Positions 35,251 through 43,346 of a DNA stretch of 49,253 nt are shown here, one piece after another. Source of the stretch: an uncultured Bacilli bacterium. Lineage in GTDB: Bacteria; Bacillota_I; Bacilli_A; RF39; UBA660. The notes under the pieces were generated by a model, which searched no databases, was not told the origin of the DNA, and saw only the letters and a list, made by a program, of their open reading frames with translations. A program made the translations under genes and the position numbers. The DNA lies in contig CARJCM010000003.1 of the NCBI GenBank assembly GCA_948999435.1, positions 1-49,253 on the forward strand, read 5' to 3'. How positions within the stretch are numbered: position 1 is the first letter of the stretch; each line of letters opens with the position of its first letter.

Positions 35251-36075
35251 ATGAATTTTAAAGCATTTATTGAAAATATTTTAGATTTCGTTTTAACCAA
35301 GAAAGTATTAGGAACATTACTAACTATTATTATTGCTATAATTTTAGTTAAAGTATTTAAAAATGTAGTTTCTAAAATATTAATTAAAGGCAAGACCGAT
35401 TATGAAGCTAAAAGAAGAAAGACTATAATTGAGCTAATAGGAAGTATATTTAAATATATAATATATATTATTGCAGGTTTAATAATATTAGATTTTTATG
35501 GAGTTAATACTAAAAGTTTAATAGCTAGTATTGGAGTAGCTGGAGCTGTTTTAGGTTTAGCCTTACAAGATACATTAAAAGACTTTATAAGTGGTATATC
35601 ATTAATATTAGAAAACTATTTAGCGGTAGGAGACACTGTAACTTATAATGATTTTACAGGTGAGGTAATTGAATTAGGTTTAAGAGTTACAAAGATAAAA
35701 AAAGCCAGTGGTGAAGTAATGGTTATAGCTAATCGTAACATTGATACTATTGTTAATTTATCCCAAAAGAAAGCCAATTTATATCTTGAAATAGACACAG
35801 CATATGAAGAAAAAGAAAGTAAAATTGAAAAAGTGTTAATGAAAGTTATAGATGAAGCAATAGTAGAAAAATTAATCCTCCCTGATAGTGAATATTTAGG
35901 AATTAATGATTTAGGCGCATCATCGATAAAATACTTAGTAAAGATTAATTGTGACCAAAACAAAAGATATAACATCAGAAGAGAAATGCTAAAAAGAATA
36001 AAATTAGCATATGATAAAAACAATATTAAGATTCCATATAATCAAATCGAGGTACATCATGGCGGGGACATTTAA
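35251..36075 (+). CDS. mscS: Small-conductance mechanosensitive channel MscS family
   Basis: 274 aa. Membrane helices lie at about 12-36 and 60-85, and the pore helix at about 88-110 (GVAGAVLGLALQDTLKDFIS). The beta domain (ENYLAVGDTVTYNDFTGEV) and C-terminal alpha/beta domain follow. It releases solutes under osmotic downshock. It begins 2 bases after parB, the position common in Bacilli. Confidence 0.94.
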   Translation: MNFKAFIENILDFVLTKKVLGTLLTIIIAIILVKVFKNVVSKILIKGKTDYEAKRRKTIIELIGSIFKYIIYIIAGLIILDFYGVNTKSLIASIGVAGAVLGLALQDTLKDFISGISLILENYLAVGDTVTYNDFTGEVIELGLRVTKIKKASGEVMVIANRNIDTIVNLSQKKANLYLEIDTAYEEKESKIEKVLMKVIDEAIVEKLILPDSEYLGINDLGASSIKYLVKINCDQNKRYNIRREMLKRIKLAYDKNNIKIPYNQIEVHHGGDI

Positions 36076-36265
36076 TTTAAATGATAAAGTAATAATGAAG
36101 AAACCCCATGCTTGTGGCACAAATGAGTGGCAAATAACAAGAATGGGAGTAGATATCAAAATAAAGTGTATAAATTGTGGACGGGAAGTAATGCTTGACC
36201 GTTTAGAATTTACAAAAAAGTTAAAAAAAATAATAGGAGGAAAGAATGAAAAAGAGGTCAATTAA
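36059..36265 (+). CDS. DUF951-family small protein
   Basis: 68 aa from ATG 36059 (MAGTFNLNDKVIMKKPHACG), with GAGGT upstream; a longer in-frame reading begins inside mscS without a ribosome site. The C-x-x-C of KCINCGREVML and KKPHACGTNEW are the DUF951 signature. Function unknown, though it is highly conserved next to parB/mscS/ychF in Bacillota. It overlaps mscS by 17 bases and AbgT by 20. Confidence 0.92.
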   Translation: MAGTFNLNDKVIMKKPHACGTNEWQITRMGVDIKIKCINCGREVMLDRLEFTKKLKKIIGGKNEKEVN

Positions 36266-37793
36266 AGATAGAATAACCTTAGATCCTATAATGACATTAC
36301 TAATTTTAATAGTAGCAACCATTGTTTTAAGTGGTTTTTTGCACCTTTTAGGAACACACGTAACTTATAACAAAATAGCAAGTGATGTTAATATAGAGTA
36401 TACCCAAGGGTTAGTATCAGTCGAATCTTTATTTAGTCTAAGTGGTTTAAAATATATATTTACCAATACAGTATCAAACTTTATATCATTTACTCCCTTA
36501 TCAAGTTTAATAATCATATTAATTGGTATAGGTGTAATGGAAAAAAGTGGATTCTTAAAAACAGCAATAACACTATTAACGAAAAAAGCCAAAAAGAAAA
36601 ATGTAACTTTTGTATTAGTTCTTATATGTTTATTATCCAGTGTTATGGGCAATTTACCATATGTTATTATGATACCACTAAGTGCATTAATATTTGAATA
36701 TGGAAGACGTAATCCCTATATAGGAATAATATCATCTTTTGCAGCTCTTAGTGCTGGTACAGGATTAAGTGTATTATTTACTGCAACAGATTCTGAGCTT
36801 TTAATAAATACATTATTAGGTTCACATATGATAAATTCTAGTTATGCTCTTGGAACAACTGCTTTTATATTTATTATGTTAGTAGCTATAATCATATTAG
36901 CTTTTGTCATAACATCTGTTACCGAAAACTTTATAGTTCCTAGATTACCAAAGTATGAATTTCCTGAAAGTTCTTTAGAAGAGGATTTAACGATAAATAA
37001 AAAAGAGCTAAAAGGATTAGTTTTAGCAGGACTAGCAGGTTTAGTATATTTATTAATATTTATTTATTGTATTATTCCAGGATTACCTTTATCGGGAGCA
37101 TTGCTAGATAATACCAAGTTATTCTATATCGATAAATTATTTAGTCCAACATCATTTTTCAGCCATGGATTTGTCTTTGTAGTAACAATGTTGTTTATCA
37201 TATTAGGTTTCTTTTATGGTATTGGAGCTAAGACTATTAGAAACAATAAAGATTTCTGTGACGATTTAGGTCATAGTTTAGATGGAATAGGAAAGACATT
37301 AGTATTAATATTTTTAGCTTCAACATTTATAAGCATATTTAAGAAAACTGGTATAGGTGAAGTTATAACTGCGGCTTTAGTAAATATATTAACAATAGAA
37401 GGCTTAGGAGCTTTTCCATTAATAGTAATATTATTTATTATAACAGCGATTTCAACTTTATTCTTACCAAACTCAAGCTTTAAGTGGGCTATAATGGCAG
37501 GTATAGCTGTACCAACTCTTATGAATATTGGGATATCTCCAGAATTTAGTCAAACAATATTTAGATTTGGTGAATCAGTAACAATGGGTATAACACCATT
37601 AATGGCTTATTATTGTATATATCTTGCATATTTAGAAAAATACAATCAAAGTTCTAAGCCAATTAATCTATTTAAAACATTAAGGTATCAAATGCCATAT
37701 ACTATGTTAGTAGGTATAATATTACTAGCTTTATTAATAGTATGGTTTATAATAGGTTTACCAATTGGAATTAATGGCGTAACAACTATCTAG
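36246..37793 (+). CDS. AbgT-family transporter
   Basis: 515 aa with about 11-13 membrane helices. LGTHVTYN, SNFISFTPLSSLIIILIGIG, GNLPYVIMIPLSALIFEYGR and FLPNSSFKWAIMAGIAVPTL match p-aminobenzoyl-glutamate/AbgT transporters, known for PABA-glutamate uptake or sulfonamide efflux. AGGAGG precedes the ATG. It sits between DUF951 and ychF, which are usually adjacent, so it appears inserted, along with the retron. Confidence 0.88.
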   Translation: MKKRSIKDRITLDPIMTLLILIVATIVLSGFLHLLGTHVTYNKIASDVNIEYTQGLVSVESLFSLSGLKYIFTNTVSNFISFTPLSSLIIILIGIGVMEKSGFLKTAITLLTKKAKKKNVTFVLVLICLLSSVMGNLPYVIMIPLSALIFEYGRRNPYIGIISSFAALSAGTGLSVLFTATDSELLINTLLGSHMINSSYALGTTAFIFIMLVAIIILAFVITSVTENFIVPRLPKYEFPESSLEEDLTINKKELKGLVLAGLAGLVYLLIFIYCIIPGLPLSGALLDNTKLFYIDKLFSPTSFFSHGFVFVVTMLFIILGFFYGIGAKTIRNNKDFCDDLGHSLDGIGKTLVLIFLASTFISIFKKTGIGEVITAALVNILTIEGLGAFPLIVILFIITAISTLFLPNSSFKWAIMAGIAVPTLMNIGISPEFSQTIFRFGESVTMGITPLMAYYCIYLAYLEKYNQSSKPINLFKTLRYQMPYTMLVGIILLALLIVWFIIGLPIGINGVTTI

Positions 37794-37794
37794 G

Positions 37795-37823
37795 TTGTAA
37801 TTATTTAAAAAATATGTTAATAT
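37795..37823 (+). promoter_or_regulatory. Promoter of an 80-nt candidate RNA
   Basis: TTGTAA (37795-37800), a 17-base spacer and TGT-TAATAT (37818-37823). The expected start, at about 37830, coincides with the first stem of the RNA. Confidence 0.55.
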
Positions 37824-37829
37824 TAAATT

Positions 37830-37907
37830 AGTAGAACGTTAGGGTTAGTCTAACGCCTACTACTTGCGTGTAAGCATTAGCCTTATCTTTAAGACTAATG
37901 TTTTTTT
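37830..37907 (+). ncRNA. Candidate small RNA between AbgT and the retron
   Basis: The first stem is GTAG-aa-CGTTAG paired with CTAACG-c-CTAC (37831-37860). The second is AGCATTAG with CTAATGTT (37873-37902), extended internally by CTTA/TAAG, and then T residues that make it a terminator. The unit has its own promoter. It may instead be only the AbgT terminator region. Related half-sites recur at 38011-38028. Confidence 0.5.
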
Positions 37908-38010
37908 AAACGGTAAAATTACTTTTATCCGAAACTCCACAGCATCACTTCCTTTCTACTCCAAAACCCCCAAGGGAATGTAATAGAATAAAAAACAATG
38001 TTATAAGTAA

Positions 38011-38028
38011 AAGCATTAGCCCTAACGC
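38011..38028. repeat. Copy of the AAGCATTAGCC motif, near-palindrome
   Basis: AAGCATTAGCC (38011-38021) repeats 37872-37882 exactly and is followed by CTAACGC. It is complementary to the CGTTAGGG segment at 37837-37844. The rest of 37908-38130 shows no ORF and no other structure that I can support. Confidence 0.6.
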
Positions 38029-38130
38029 TCAAGATATTATTCTAAATTATTAAGTAGTAAATAGCAACAAAATTCATATGACAGATTTCGACATATTAAA
38101 AAAATAATTAGTGCATTTTAATATTATATC

Positions 38131-38139
38131 TGTTATAAT
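38131..38139 (+). promoter_or_regulatory. Extended -10 promoter of the retron
   Basis: TGTTATAAT, seven bases before the a1 repeat at 38146, so transcription would begin at the retron RNA. Confidence 0.65.
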
Positions 38140-38145
38140 ACGAAT

Positions 38146-38322
38146 AAAGCAGTAGAGGTTTCTGTTTGAAATAGCAGATAGAAAGGCGAGTCGCTTATTC
38201 GAAAATTTTTATATAACTCATTTACTAATATAGCTAGCAAGGACCCGCCTAAAGGCTAAGGTATAATTTCATTATACTTTTGTCCATGATATCTATATAA
38301 GATAATTTTAAAGTACTGCTTT
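38146..38322 (+). ncRNA. Retron msr-msd RNA (about 177 nt)
   Basis: The ends are a perfect 9-bp inverted repeat: a1 AAAGCAGTA (38146-38154) and a2 TACTGCTTT (38314-38322). This is where a retron primes, with a G at 38155 right after a1 as the candidate branch base. Stems are: TTTCTGTTTG/CAGATAGAAA (38159-38184), AGGCGAGTC/GACCCGCCT (38184-38192 with 38242-38250, one mismatch) and AAGGTATAAT/ATTATACTTT (38258-38280), the last being the likely msd hairpin. The RT gene starts 16 bases downstream. Exact msr/msd boundaries are not determined. Confidence 0.75.
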
Positions 38323-38337
38323 TTAAAGGTGATTTTA

Positions 38338-39270
38338 ATGTGGAAGTATTTAACCAAAGAACAAATTAAGGAATTTATTTTATCATTAGACTTAGTAAAA
38401 AATAAGTTTAGTGATAAAGAAAAATTAAATATCTTATACACTATAAGTAATAAACCTGAAAAGTTTTATACTTCCAAATATATAAATAAAAAAGATGGGA
38501 CTAAAAGAGAGTTATTAGTACCAAAACCAATCTTAAAAAGTATTCAGAAGAATATATTGAATAATGTTTTATATGGTTTAAAAATATCTAAATATGCCTG
38601 TGCATACATACCAAATAAAAAACTAGTAGACAATGCTTATCCTCATATAGATAAGAAAGTTATATTAAAACTAGACATAAAAGATTTTTTTACTAACATA
38701 ACATTTGAGAATATTTATAAATCCTTACCAAATAGTATATTACCTAAAGAAGTAAAAGTATTATTAGTTAAGCTATGCACATATTATGATTATTTACCGC
38801 AAGGAGCTCCAACCAGTCCTTATTTATCAAATCTAGCTTTAAAGAATTTTGATGAATACATAGGAAAATATTGTGAAGATAGAAAAATAAGTTACACAAG
38901 ATATTGTGATGATTTAACATTTTCAGGTGATTTTAATGTCAAAAAGCTAAAGAATAAAGTTGAAGTTTTTTTAGAGGAAATGGGATATAATTTAAATGAG
39001 AAAAAAACAAAAGTTATCCGAAATAATAATAGACAATTAGTAACAGGTGTTGTAGTAAATAAGAAAATAAATATAATGAAAGAATACAAAAGAAAAATAA
39101 GACAAGAGATGTATTATATAAAAAAATATGGACTAGATAACCATTGTAAACATCTAAAAAAAGATAAAGAGAAATATTTAAATAGTATTATAGGAAGAAT
39201 AAACTATTGCTTAGAAATAAATCCTAATAATGAATTAAAGAACTATTTAAAAATACTAAAAGAATATTAA
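38338..39270 (+). CDS. Retron-type reverse transcriptase
   Basis: 310 aa from ATG 38338, chosen because AAAGGTGAT lies upstream; GTG 38329 overlaps that site. It has retron motifs: NAYPH at 99-103 (retron NAxxH), catalytic D113 in KLDIKDFF, QGAPTSPYLSNL, YCDD at 189-192 within YCDDLTFSG, and LVTGVVVN (retron VTG). It copies the upstream msd to a branched RNA-DNA hybrid. No effector is fused or adjacent: ychF follows. Length is typical of a stand-alone retron RT. Confidence 0.92.
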   Translation: MWKYLTKEQIKEFILSLDLVKNKFSDKEKLNILYTISNKPEKFYTSKYINKKDGTKRELLVPKPILKSIQKNILNNVLYGLKISKYACAYIPNKKLVDNAYPHIDKKVILKLDIKDFFTNITFENIYKSLPNSILPKEVKVLLVKLCTYYDYLPQGAPTSPYLSNLALKNFDEYIGKYCEDRKISYTRYCDDLTFSGDFNVKKLKNKVEVFLEEMGYNLNEKKTKVIRNNNRQLVTGVVVNKKINIMKEYKRKIRQEMYYIKKYGLDNHCKHLKKDKEKYLNSIIGRINYCLEINPNNELKNYLKILKEY

Positions 39271-39276
39271 TAAATA

Positions 39277-39285
39277 TGATATAAT
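39277..39285 (+). promoter_or_regulatory. Extended -10 promoter of ychF
   Basis: TGATATAAT shortly after the RT stop codon; ychF is therefore transcribed independently of the retron. Confidence 0.55.
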
Positions 39286-39309
39286 AAAATACAGAAAAGA
39301 GGAATAAAA

Positions 39310-40410
39310 ATGAGTTTAAAAGCAGGAATAGTAGGACTTCCTAATGTTGGAAAGTCCACATTATTTAATGCTATAACTAAAAAAAATATTTTAGCAGCTA
39401 ATTATCCTTTTGCGACTATTGAGCCCAATGTAGGGATGGTAACAGTACCAGATGAAAGGTTAACATACTTAGAGAATATGTATTTACCAAAAAGTACTGT
39501 TCCAACTACTTTTGAGTTTACCGATATTGCAGGTTTAGTAAGTGGAGCATCTAAAGGTGAAGGTTTAGGAAACAAATTTTTAAGCCACATTAGAGAAACT
39601 GATGCAATTGTTGAAGTAGTAAGATGTTTTGATGATGAAAACATAACTCACGTTGAAGGAAAAACAAATCCAGTTAGAGATATTGAAATAATAAATGTAG
39701 AGCTTATCTTGGCAGATTTAGAAATCATTGAAAATAGATTAGGAAAAATATTAAAGAAAGCAGAGACAACCAAAGATAAAGATGCGGTATTAGAAGTAAA
39801 TGCCTTAACTAAAGCCAAAACTAATCTAGAACAAAATATACCTTTAAGAAGAGTTGAATGGAATGAAGAAGAGTTATTAGTAATGAAACCTTTTAATTTT
39901 ATTACATTAAAGCCTCTTATATATGCTGCCAATGTAAGTGAAGAAGATATAGTTATAGGAGATAATAATTATACCAAAGAAGTAAAAGATTATGCTTCAA
40001 AAGAAAATAGCGGTGTAATAGTTATGTGTGCCAAAATGGAATCAGAACTATCAGAATTATCAGACGATGATAAAAAAGTATTTTTAAGTGAGTTAGGAAT
40101 TTCAAATAGTGGATTAGATAAATTAATATTTGCAACTTATAATTTACTAGGTTTAAAAACATTTTTTACAAGCGGTCCAGATGAATGTCGCGCATGGACT
40201 TTTAAGGATGGAATGAATGCGAAGGTCTGTGCAGGAATAATTCATAGTGATATTGAAAGAGGATTTATCAAAGCAGAGGTAACAAGTTTTGACGATTTAA
40301 AAGAATATGGCAGTGAATTAAAAGTTAAAGAAGCTGGTAAATTAAGACTTGAAGGAAAAGACTATTTAATGCAAGATGGTGACATAGTATATTTTAGATT
40401 TAATGTTTAA
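39310..40410 (+). CDS. ychF: Obg-like ATPase YchF/EngD
   Basis: 366 aa, normal length. KAGIVGLPNVGKSTLFNAIT is the P-loop, with TDIAGLVSGASKGEGLGNKF as G3 and a C-terminal TGS-like domain ending in DYLMQDGDIVYFRFNV. It is a ribosome-associated ATPase tied to stress and redox responses. AGAGG precedes the start. In Bacilli it usually sits close to parB/DUF951; AbgT and the retron separate them here. Confidence 0.98.
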   Translation: MSLKAGIVGLPNVGKSTLFNAITKKNILAANYPFATIEPNVGMVTVPDERLTYLENMYLPKSTVPTTFEFTDIAGLVSGASKGEGLGNKFLSHIRETDAIVEVVRCFDDENITHVEGKTNPVRDIEIINVELILADLEIIENRLGKILKKAETTKDKDAVLEVNALTKAKTNLEQNIPLRRVEWNEEELLVMKPFNFITLKPLIYAANVSEEDIVIGDNNYTKEVKDYASKENSGVIVMCAKMESELSELSDDDKKVFLSELGISNSGLDKLIFATYNLLGLKTFFTSGPDECRAWTFKDGMNAKVCAGIIHSDIERGFIKAEVTSFDDLKEYGSELKVKEAGKLRLEGKDYLMQDGDIVYFRFNV

Positions 40411-40420
40411 AATAGTAAAG

Positions 40421-40449
40421 TTTACGAATACTATAAAATATGCTATAAT
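40421..40449 (+). promoter_or_regulatory. Promoter of the Bax-inhibitor-1 family gene
   Basis: TTTACG (40421-40426), a 17-base spacer and TGC-TATAAT (40444-40449). Confidence 0.7.
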
Positions 40450-40472
40450 ATAAATAGAAAAAGGAGGATAAA

Positions 40473-41114
40473 ATGAATAAATTACTATCAAAATCATTCT
40501 TGTGGATGTTTATTGGGTTATTAGTTACATTTGCAACAGGTTATGTAGTATCAATAAGTGATACAATGTTAGATGCAGTATTTAATAGTTCATTATATTG
40601 GGTATTTATTATCGCTGAATTTGCATTAGTAATATTCTTTTCAATAAGAGTAAGAAAAATGAGTCCAACAACAGCTAAGATATGCTTCTTGTTATATTCA
40701 TTTGTAACTGTTTTAACATTCTCAAGTATCTTTGTTTTATTTGAACTAGATTCTGTAATGATGGTATTCTTAATCGCAGCTTTAGTATTTGGGCTATTCG
40801 GTATGATAGGATATAAAACAAATACAGACTTAAGTAATATTGGAACAATATTATTAATGGGTTTATTAGCAGTCATAGTATGTTCAATTATCAACGTATT
40901 TATTGGCAATGACACATTTGATTTAATTGTATCAATCATTACTTTAGTAGTATTTTTTGGATATACAGCATATGATATTCAAAAGATTAAAGAATTAAGT
41001 GAAGAAAACATTGATAATGAAGTATTAGCTATTAATGGCGCATTTGAATTATATTTAGACTTTATAAATATATTCATACGTTTATTAAGCATTATAGGAG
41101 ATGCCAAAGATTAA
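40473..41114 (+). CDS. Bax inhibitor-1/YccA-family membrane protein
   Basis: 213 aa with seven membrane helices. FFGYTAYDIQKIKEL and INGAFELYLDFINIFIRLL near the C-terminus are characteristic of the BI-1/YccA/YetJ family. YetJ-type members are pH-sensitive calcium leak channels, and YccA modulates FtsH. AAGGAGG precedes the start. Confidence 0.92.
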   Translation: MNKLLSKSFLWMFIGLLVTFATGYVVSISDTMLDAVFNSSLYWVFIIAEFALVIFFSIRVRKMSPTTAKICFLLYSFVTVLTFSSIFVLFELDSVMMVFLIAALVFGLFGMIGYKTNTDLSNIGTILLMGLLAVIVCSIINVFIGNDTFDLIVSIITLVVFFGYTAYDIQKIKELSEENIDNEVLAINGAFELYLDFINIFIRLLSIIGDAKD

Positions 41115-41126
41115 GGCATCTTTTTT
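41100..41126 (+). terminator. Terminator overlapping the end of the BI-1 gene
   Basis: GATGCC (41100-41105) pairs with GGCATC (41115-41120), then six T. The stem spans the TAA stop codon. Confidence 0.85.
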
Positions 41127-42030
41127 AGTTGTTCTCTATAATATATTCTAAAGGTATTAAGTTATTACTTCTAACAAAATTAGCAATATATTCATCTTGT
41201 TCTTTACTAATTATTATCCCAATAGTTTTATTATGAAAAGATTTTTTTAAGTTATTATTAACTAAATTCATATACATTTCAGTTTGAGCTTTATCTTCGG
41301 GCTTTAATTTTCTCACCTTTAATTCTACTACTACATAAGAATTTAATTCAATATTAAATAATAATAAATCAATATAATAATTATTAATCTTATACTGACT
41401 ACCAACAAAAGTAAAACCTTTACCAAATTGCATTAAAATAAATTCTATTTCTGATAATATTGTTACTTCTAAGTCTTTTTCACTTTTAATTATTTTATTT
41501 TTATCTACTTTTATAATTATTGGGCTTTTTATATATTCAAAAGTAAAGTATTCTTTTTTTAGTGAAACTAATTCAATATGTTTAGGTTTATTAACTAATC
41601 TTTCATACGCTTTAGATTTAATTTCTTCTAATAATTGTCTTTTAGATAAATTTCTTTCAATACACAAATTAATGTAATAATTTCTTTTATTAATATCTTT
41701 AATCGGTAATAGTTTACAAATAACAGTCCAAGATAGTTGGGCCAGTGGCCCAAGATTTGGAAATGCTATATACAATTGTCTAAATCTAGAGAGATTAGTA
41801 TAATCATAACCTTTGCCATAATTCCGAGTAAGAGTTAAACTCCATTCTTTAATTAACTCATTTCCATACTTTGCTCTATTACTTCCACCTTGAGCTTCCA
41901 CTATAAGCTTACCGATATTCCAATAATTATTTAGAGTATCGTAATTATCTTCAAGATTTCTTCTCCTTTTATTTGTTTCATTTCTTTTAATATAATTCTC
42001 AATTTCAATGTAATAGTTTTCTTCTTTCAT
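41125..42030 (-). CDS. DUF1016/YhcG-type PD-(D/E)xK nuclease
   Basis: About 301 aa. Start chosen at ATG 42030 (MKEENYYIEIENYI), the usual N-terminus of this family; the longer reading to 42075 adds 15 atypical residues. The N-terminal DUF1016 domain has YWNIGKLIVEAQGG and KYGNELIKEWS, then FPNLGPLAQLSWT. The C-terminal nuclease shows YYIDLLLFN and VVVELKVRKLKPEDKAQTEMYM, the D-ExK signature. Family members are widely found near restriction systems and phage elements. No other restriction-modification subunit is nearby. Confidence 0.9.
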   Translation of the reverse strand: MKEENYYIEIENYIKRNETNKRRRNLEDNYDTLNNYWNIGKLIVEAQGGSNRAKYGNELIKEWSLTLTRNYGKGYDYTNLSRFRQLYIAFPNLGPLAQLSWTVICKLLPIKDINKRNYYINLCIERNLSKRQLLEEIKSKAYERLVNKPKHIELVSLKKEYFTFEYIKSPIIIKVDKNKIIKSEKDLEVTILSEIEFILMQFGKGFTFVGSQYKINNYYIDLLLFNIELNSYVVVELKVRKLKPEDKAQTEMYMNLVNNNLKKSFHNKTIGIIISKEQDEYIANFVRSNNLIPLEYIIENN

Positions 42031-42099
42031 ATAAAATATTCTTTTCACAAAACAAGATACCATACAAAAAGACACAAGTCAAAAACAGAATACATAAAA

Positions 42100-42168
42100 T
42101 CTGTCTAACTAAATGCACCGAATCTGTTAAGCCAAACACTAAAAATCTGTCTAGCTAAAAACACAAAA
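42100..42168. repeat. Three tandem 23-bp degenerate repeats
   Basis: Units begin at 42100, 42123 and 42146, each opening with TCTGT, followed by CTAACTAAA, TAAGCCAAA or CTAGCTAAA. A degenerate fourth begin (TTTGT) is at 42169. They lie directly upstream of the DUF1016 gene on its own (minus) strand and could influence its expression. They are too degenerate and unspaced for CRISPR. Confidence 0.7.
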
Positions 42169-42217
42169 TTTGTAAAAATAATAATTATTTACATTTTTTT
42201 CATATATCACATATAAA

Positions 42218-42244
42218 TAAAAAAGGTTAGTAACTAAATAATTA
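42218..42244. repeat. 27-bp direct repeat (left copy)
   Basis: Starts TAAAAAAGGTTAGTAACTAA and is identical to 45084-45110. This copy carries only one arm of the terminator that the right copy completes. Confidence 0.88.
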
Positions 42245-42290
42245 AAAAAAAGATAAAGTGTAATATTTTATCTTTTTGTTTTTACTTATT

Positions 42291-43223
42291 TTACCAGTAA
42301 ATATCAAGCCATTGTGCTTGTGCAGTACTTATTTTATCAAACTTTTTTTCTAAAGTTGTTGTCAAACTAATACCACCAGAACCTATACCTATTGAACCTG
42401 ATACTGAAGAACTAACAGTAACTTTAGAATGCTTATAATCACCAAAGGCATTCAATGTTTTTATTGTAGCTGTTGTAAGTTTATCAACTTCATAATACAT
42501 ATATATTTCCATAGTTTTAACATCACCATCAGCTTTATTAATTGGTAATTGAAAAGTTACTGCATATCCAGAAGGCTTTTGTGTCCAAGTACCAGTTGTA
42601 CTCATATCATAATAACTATAATCCTTACCAGAAATATCTGCTATTCTTTTAAAATATTTTGTTGATGGTATTCCAGAAACAGTACTATCATTACCTATTC
42701 CAATAATATCATAGCTTCTTGTTTTAGGAGCACTTTTCCAATAAACAGTGTTTTTTAATCTAAATCTTCCATTAACAGCTATAATAGTTGAAACCATCTT
42801 TTTCATTTCTGTTTCAGTTTTGCCATCTACTAATCCAAAAGTTTGCACTGCATTTTCAGAATTATTATATTCTTCTTCTGTAATTTCTTTACTAATAGTA
42901 ATAGGTGTATTTTCTAAAGAATAAAGACTAACTCTGGGATTTTCTATTGTTATAGTTTTATAATACTTAACTGTTTCAGTTAAAACTTCACCATTTAAAT
43001 CTTTATTATTATCAAATTCTTATTGATCCATTAACTCAATTTGGTTATCTGTAAAACCTAAATTTCTTAAATTTCCAATTTGCTTTTCCGTCATAGCAAC
43101 ATTATTGCTATTAAAATACATTTCGTTATTAATTGTTTCTAAAGCATTTACGTTTTTACTAAAGGTCAAAAATGTAAATATGCTTAATATTATTAATAAA
43201 GTTTTTTCTTTCATTTTTTTCAT
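42291..43223 (-). pseudogene. Secreted-protein gene broken by an internal stop
   Basis: Two reading frames join without a frame change. 43020-43223 gives 67 aa with a signal peptide (LLIILSIFTFLTFSKNVNA), ending IELMDQ then TAA at 43022-43020. The same frame resumes with EFDNNKDLNGEVLTETVKYY and runs on to the end at 42291. The whole would be 310 aa with one stop at codon 68, most simply a GAA to TAA change. The likely start is the second ATG at 43214, since AGAGAGG is better spaced there. The C-terminus is Gly/Ser-rich. Readthrough is possible but less likely. Confidence 0.75.
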
Positions 43224-43312
43224 TCCTCTCTTATTTTTTATTAATAATTCAAAAATTTCAATTCATTAAATCACCTCATTTTATGTGTTCTTATACCCAT
43301 AGTAAACTAAAA

Positions 43313-43346
43313 TAAAAAAATAGCTAGGACTTGTTAAGCACTAGCC
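43313..43346 (-). terminator. Terminator of the XRE-membrane regulator
   Basis: On the minus strand GCTAG (43345-43341) pairs with CTAGC (43327-43323), followed by T residues. It overlaps the stop codon. Confidence 0.55.

Noticed and set aside
42100..42180. CRISPR array
   Set aside because: Units are contiguous 23-bp degenerate repeats with no unique spacers, and no cas genes are in the window.
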